A stretch of 64,000 nt of DNA. It comes from Porphyromonadaceae bacterium UBA7555 (GTDB taxonomy: Bacteria > Bacteroidota > Bacteroidia > Bacteroidales > Muribaculaceae). Location: NCBI GenBank assembly GCA_002478045.1, contig DLLT01000008.1, positions 1 to 64,000 on the forward strand, written 5' to 3'. The number at the start of each line of letters is the position of its first letter. The stretch's first letter is position 1. A program made the translations under genes and the position numbers. This document shows positions 61,229-64,000 of this stretch, piece by piece. The notes under the pieces are model-generated. The model was given only the letters and a program-made list of their open reading frames with translations, was not told the origin of the DNA and ran no database searches.

Positions 61229-61255
61229 TCCTTCCGTTGTGGCCGGATAGCTGAA

Positions 61256-62044
61256 TTATATTTCTATTTGGGAGCGGTGGCGGACGGCGTATGCGGCTCC
61301 GGCAATCATCAGGCGCAGTGCCCCAAGGCTTCGAGCGCGCATTGCCTGTCGAGCTATACGCAGCCATCCGCTGTACGGATGTGTAAGGCGTAGCACTGCG
61401 CCGCGAGCGCGCCATACTGCCGGGGTCGGCGTGCGTTGACCGGTGGACGGTCCGCCCGTATGACGCCCGATGACGACCGGAATATACTCGATGCTTAGTC
61501 CGAGACGGCGGGCATTCCATATCAGAATATCCTCTTCGCCGCAGCCTAATGCCGGGGCGCCGATGCCGAATAATGTACAGAAATGCAGACCCGAACGGCG
61601 AACGGCCTCCATACGCAAAGCAATTTCGACGGACGATGGGCAGTAGCCGCGTGGCATACCGTGTACGAGGCTCAATCGTGATTTCGGGTATGATTTGTCT
61701 CCGGCGCCTTCGATGCGGAAGGTGGTGATGTCGGCCTCGCCGAGGTTGTCAAGGGCGGCGCGCAGTTGTGCCTCGGTGTAGCTCATATCATCATCGGCTG
61801 TGAGGACGTATTCCGCATCGGCGGCTTCGAGCAGTCGGTTGCGATTGGCGCATAGTCCGCGGCCTTGTGTCATGATTACACGAATATCCGGGCGCTGCAA
61901 ATCCGCCGGCACTGTCGGAGCAGCGTCCTCTCCGGTCTGGCATGATACAAGGTAAGACACGCCGTCGATGACGGGCAGGGACATAGATGCCGTGCGCCGT
62001 AGACCTTTGTCGCCGTAGGTGGCTATGAGTACTTGAAGTAGCAT
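61256..62044 (-). CDS. GT2-like glycosyltransferase
   Basis: 262 residues. Motifs are IATYGDKGLRRTA near the N-terminus, QGRGLCANRNRLLEAADAEYVLTADDDMSY (a DxD-like DDD near residue 90), and a C-terminal membrane-proximal basic region. No transmembrane segment is certain. It is the last of three glycosyltransferase genes reading leftward from the window edge, 13 bases after the GT4 gene, so a role in surface polysaccharide or LPS outer-core synthesis is likely. The sugar cannot be told. Confidence 0.8.
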   Translation of the reverse strand: MLLQVLIATYGDKGLRRTASMSLPVIDGVSYLVSCQTGEDAAPTVPADLQRPDIRVIMTQGRGLCANRNRLLEAADAEYVLTADDDMSYTEAQLRAALDNLGEADITTFRIEGAGDKSYPKSRLSLVHGMPRGYCPSSVEIALRMEAVRRSGLHFCTLFGIGAPALGCGEEDILIWNARRLGLSIEYIPVVIGRHTGGPSTGQRTPTPAVWRARGAVLRLTHPYSGWLRIARQAMRARSLGALRLMIAGAAYAVRHRSQIEI

Positions 62045-62057
62045 TGTCTATAAAGGT

Positions 62058-63194
62058 CTATAAAGCCTTGCCGATGTTGTGCGAAATCTTGCGCCAGAAG
62101 TCTTCGTAGCGCTGAGCTACGACTTCGCAGTCGTTGTGCTTGACTACATATTCGCGTGCCGTTGATGCGTTTGCCGCCAGAATTTTGCGGTCAAGACATC
62201 GGCGTATATCCGGAAGTGACGCCTCCGGGTCGCGCGGGTCGATATTGATAGCCGGAGTGGTGCATCCCTGGAAGTCGTTGAAGTCTTTTTCGGCTCCGGT
62301 GACTACAGTTTTTCCCATGGCCATAGCCAGGAGTGCTGTCGTTGCCGGAGTGTAGCTGTACAATTGGTCGAAGACGATGTCTGCGCGGGCCATATTCTTC
62401 AGAAATTCGGCATATTGCAGGTTGTGAACCGGGAGAATGGTGACTTTGTCGCGAAATTCGTTTTCGATGGTTTTGGCGATGCGCATCAGTTGGGGTATGC
62501 CCTTTTCTTGTTCGCGTCCTATATGGCTGGGCAAGAGGATGCTTATGGGCTTGCTTGATTCGATGTCTATAGGCATAGGTTTTATCGCGGCGGTGTCCAC
62601 GGGGATGCCTCCATAGGCCAGACGCTCGGGCTCGATTAAGCGAGACATAGATAGCTGATACTCGTAGAGTGCGGTGATGGCTCCGTCCACGTGGTCGTAG
62701 ACGTATTGCGCATAATCGGATAATTCGGGTTGCTGCCACATAGATACGGTTCGACCGCGGGTGCTCAGCGCGTATTCGGTGGGTACGCCGTCGATGGCCC
62801 ATTCGCTGTATTTCAGTGGCCCGTTCGGATCTTTGCACATGTTGACAAAAGCCGTATCGGTGCCTATGGCCGTAAGGCAGACCAAGCCGTTGTGTCGGCG
62901 TAGGTCATCCAGAAGTCTGCGCAGTCGTGAGGGACGCAGCCGCATAAACGTAGGGCCGCAAAGCTGTATCACGTCCCAACCGTGCAGTCGCGAGCGCAGG
63001 GTCGTGTGCAGCCTTGCCCAAAGTAAAGCGCCGCCGATACTTCCGGGCAATCGGCGACTTAAGTCCACATCGCGTCCCGTGTTCATCCATGCCGAGCCGT
63101 CCGAGGCTACGCACACCTCGTGCCCGTGACGTATGAGCCCTTCGGCGAGGGTGCGGTTGTAGTGGCTTGCGTCGCCCAGCAGCAATATTCTCAT
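62058..63194 (-). CDS. GT4-like glycosyltransferase
   Basis: 378 residues from the ATG at 63194, which overlaps the previous gene's stop as ATGA; the frame runs further upstream but through the GT2 gene. The start MRILLLGDASHYNRTLAEGLIRHGHEV is a typical GT-B N-terminus. The C-terminal part has PVHNLQYAEFLKNMARADIVFDQL and TTALLAMAMGKTVVTG, the usual acceptor-sheet region, with AREYVVKHND near the end. It probably builds a surface glycan with its neighbours. Confidence 0.85.
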   Translation of the reverse strand: MRILLLGDASHYNRTLAEGLIRHGHEVCVASDGSAWMNTGRDVDLSRRLPGSIGGALLWARLHTTLRSRLHGWDVIQLCGPTFMRLRPSRLRRLLDDLRRHNGLVCLTAIGTDTAFVNMCKDPNGPLKYSEWAIDGVPTEYALSTRGRTVSMWQQPELSDYAQYVYDHVDGAITALYEYQLSMSRLIEPERLAYGGIPVDTAAIKPMPIDIESSKPISILLPSHIGREQEKGIPQLMRIAKTIENEFRDKVTILPVHNLQYAEFLKNMARADIVFDQLYSYTPATTALLAMAMGKTVVTGAEKDFNDFQGCTTPAINIDPRDPEASLPDIRRCLDRKILAANASTAREYVVKHNDCEVVAQRYEDFWRKISHNIGKAL

Positions 63195-64000
63195 TTCAGT
63201 TTGCTTGGCATGAAAGGCCGCAATATGCGAGCGATGCCGCGATGGCCGCGCACGGTATAGTGGTAGGCAAAGGATAGCATTCGTCTGCGGATTTTGCTTT
63301 TCTCCTGAAGAATGAATGTCTCCTTGAGCAGGCGACCCGAGGCTGTTCCGCTCAATTCGCAATGTGCCGACAGGATGACGCCTTTGAGATTTACCCACGC
63401 CGAAGGTGCGTATTTGCGCATACGTTTGAGCGTGTTTGTTTTCTTGTCCGGCTTTGCGGCAAAACATCCGCCGGTCAGCGACCCTTCGGTGATGAATATG
63501 TGCACAGTCGGTTCTTTGGCTTTGATTTTGTAGCAACGAGGCTTGCGCAGTGCTATACGAGCGCCCAGTTCGATGTCGTTCCACACCTCGATGTCAGTGC
63601 TCCATCCGCCGACGGCACGTATCAACTCGGTACGGCACATATATCGTTGTGTCGCGAAGTTGCTGTTAAACATATTGTTGTAGCCCAAATCGCGGTTGCG
63701 GAAGGTCAGCCGTTTCCAAGGTCCTCCATCCTTGCCGTAAAGCACATCCCATCCGATGATTTTAGCCATGGGGTGTGTGTCGGCGGCTTCTATAGCTCTC
63801 GCGCAGTGCTCCGGCGCCATGATGTCGTCCGAGTCGAAAAACATCACCCATGGCGTGGCCACTTCGGCAAGGCCGCGGTTGCGTGCGGCACAGGCGCCTA
63901 CGGCGCTCTCGTCCAGAAGTTTTACACTCAATCCGCCCACCTCGTTGTGCTCGGATTTCCACTTGTGCATCACGGCCTTGCTGGCATCGGTGGAGGCGTT
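63191..64000 (-). CDS. GT2 family glycosyltransferase, C-terminal part (cut by window edge)
   Basis: At least 269 codons; the frame continues past the right edge, where NASTDASKAVMHKW fits the GT2 block after the nucleotide-binding DNASTD. Further motifs are ACAARNRGLAEVATPWVMFFDSDDIM (DxD near the middle of the visible part), GGWSTDIEVWNDIELGARIAL, and a basic membrane-proximal tail. The start is outside the window. It is translationally coupled to the GT4 gene (ATGA). It is the first of the three-gene surface-glycan run. Confidence 0.85.
   Translation of the reverse strand, partial: NASTDASKAVMHKWKSEHNEVGGLSVKLLDESAVGACAARNRGLAEVATPWVMFFDSDDIMAPEHCARAIEAADTHPMAKIIGWDVLYGKDGGPWKRLTFRNRDLGYNNMFNSNFATQRYMCRTELIRAVGGWSTDIEVWNDIELGARIALRKPRCYKIKAKEPTVHIFITEGSLTGGCFAAKPDKKTNTLKRMRKYAPSAWVNLKGVILSAHCELSGTASGRLLKETFILQEKSKIRRRMLSFAYHYTVRGHRGIARILRPFMPSKLK

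Noticed and set aside
1..64000. CRISPR array, prophage, insertion sequence or integron
   Set aside because: No direct-repeat arrays, integrase, transposase or phage structural genes are visible on either strand.

Overview
The window looks like chromosomal DNA of a gut-type Bacteroidales bacterium, possibly in or near the Muribaculaceae. This is a judgement from protein families and sequence style, not from a search. Pointers are a SusC/SusD pair, GldH, a DUF3098 protein, LptC and LptE of the Bacteroidetes type, a GDE/GT4/GH57 glycogen cluster, very few Shine-Dalgarno sites, and repeated promoters of the Bacteroides form (TTTG, about 20 bases, TAnnTTTG). Nearly all of it is core genome. There is no prophage, insertion sequence, CRISPR array or rRNA.

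Left part (1-17.9 kb, mostly minus strand): the edge cuts the start of an Rhs/YD-repeat surface protein. Then come exonuclease III coupled to an AAA+ ATPase, a divergent YVTN beta-propeller protein, a DJ-1/PfpI protein, a small membrane-protein gene that appears frameshifted, and tRNA-Phe(GAA). A surface protein lacking its N-terminus (6.06-6.98 kb) abuts an envelope operon: coaX, an outer-membrane beta-barrel gene, lptC and a CNNM/CorC transporter gene. Next is the conserved run ftsX, DUF3098, uppP, truB, queA and acyl-ACP thioesterase, preceded by miaB.

Middle (17.9-40.6 kb, plus strand): a succinate/acetate CoA-transferase; an orphan SusC/SusD/lipoprotein locus with no adjacent degradative enzyme; a Cof-type HAD phosphatase; then acyltransferase, sigma-54 activator, lptE, TPR-like protein and secG, overlapping or closely spaced. 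A U32 peptidase, a DivIC/FtsB-like protein and a small membrane protein follow. The glycogen/alpha-glucan cluster (debranching enzyme, GT4 glucosyltransferase, GH57 amylase) is coupled to an exported nitroreductase. A 26-codon ORF with its own -7 box and a strong terminator lies just after.

Right part (41-64 kb): lpxH and a SufT-like gene diverge from dnaE, trxA and a SlyD-type isomerase with a His/Cys tail. After a perfect inverted repeat and a decayed Fic/AlbA-type gene remnant come a minus-strand PD40 gene, queE/queD, a CCA-type nucleotidyltransferase, an M24 peptidase and a HAD phosphatase gene. Then follows gldH, ricT, rny, zapA and a coiled-coil gene. dgt and a TPM/zinc-ribbon membrane protein are on the plus strand. 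Three glycosyltransferase genes on the minus strand run off the right edge.

I saw no clear new multi-gene system. The best leads are the truncated surface-protein junction near 7.0 kb, the small-ORF transcript at 40.55-40.72 kb, the palindrome plus pseudogene at 47.55-48.05 kb, and the orphan SusCD locus.
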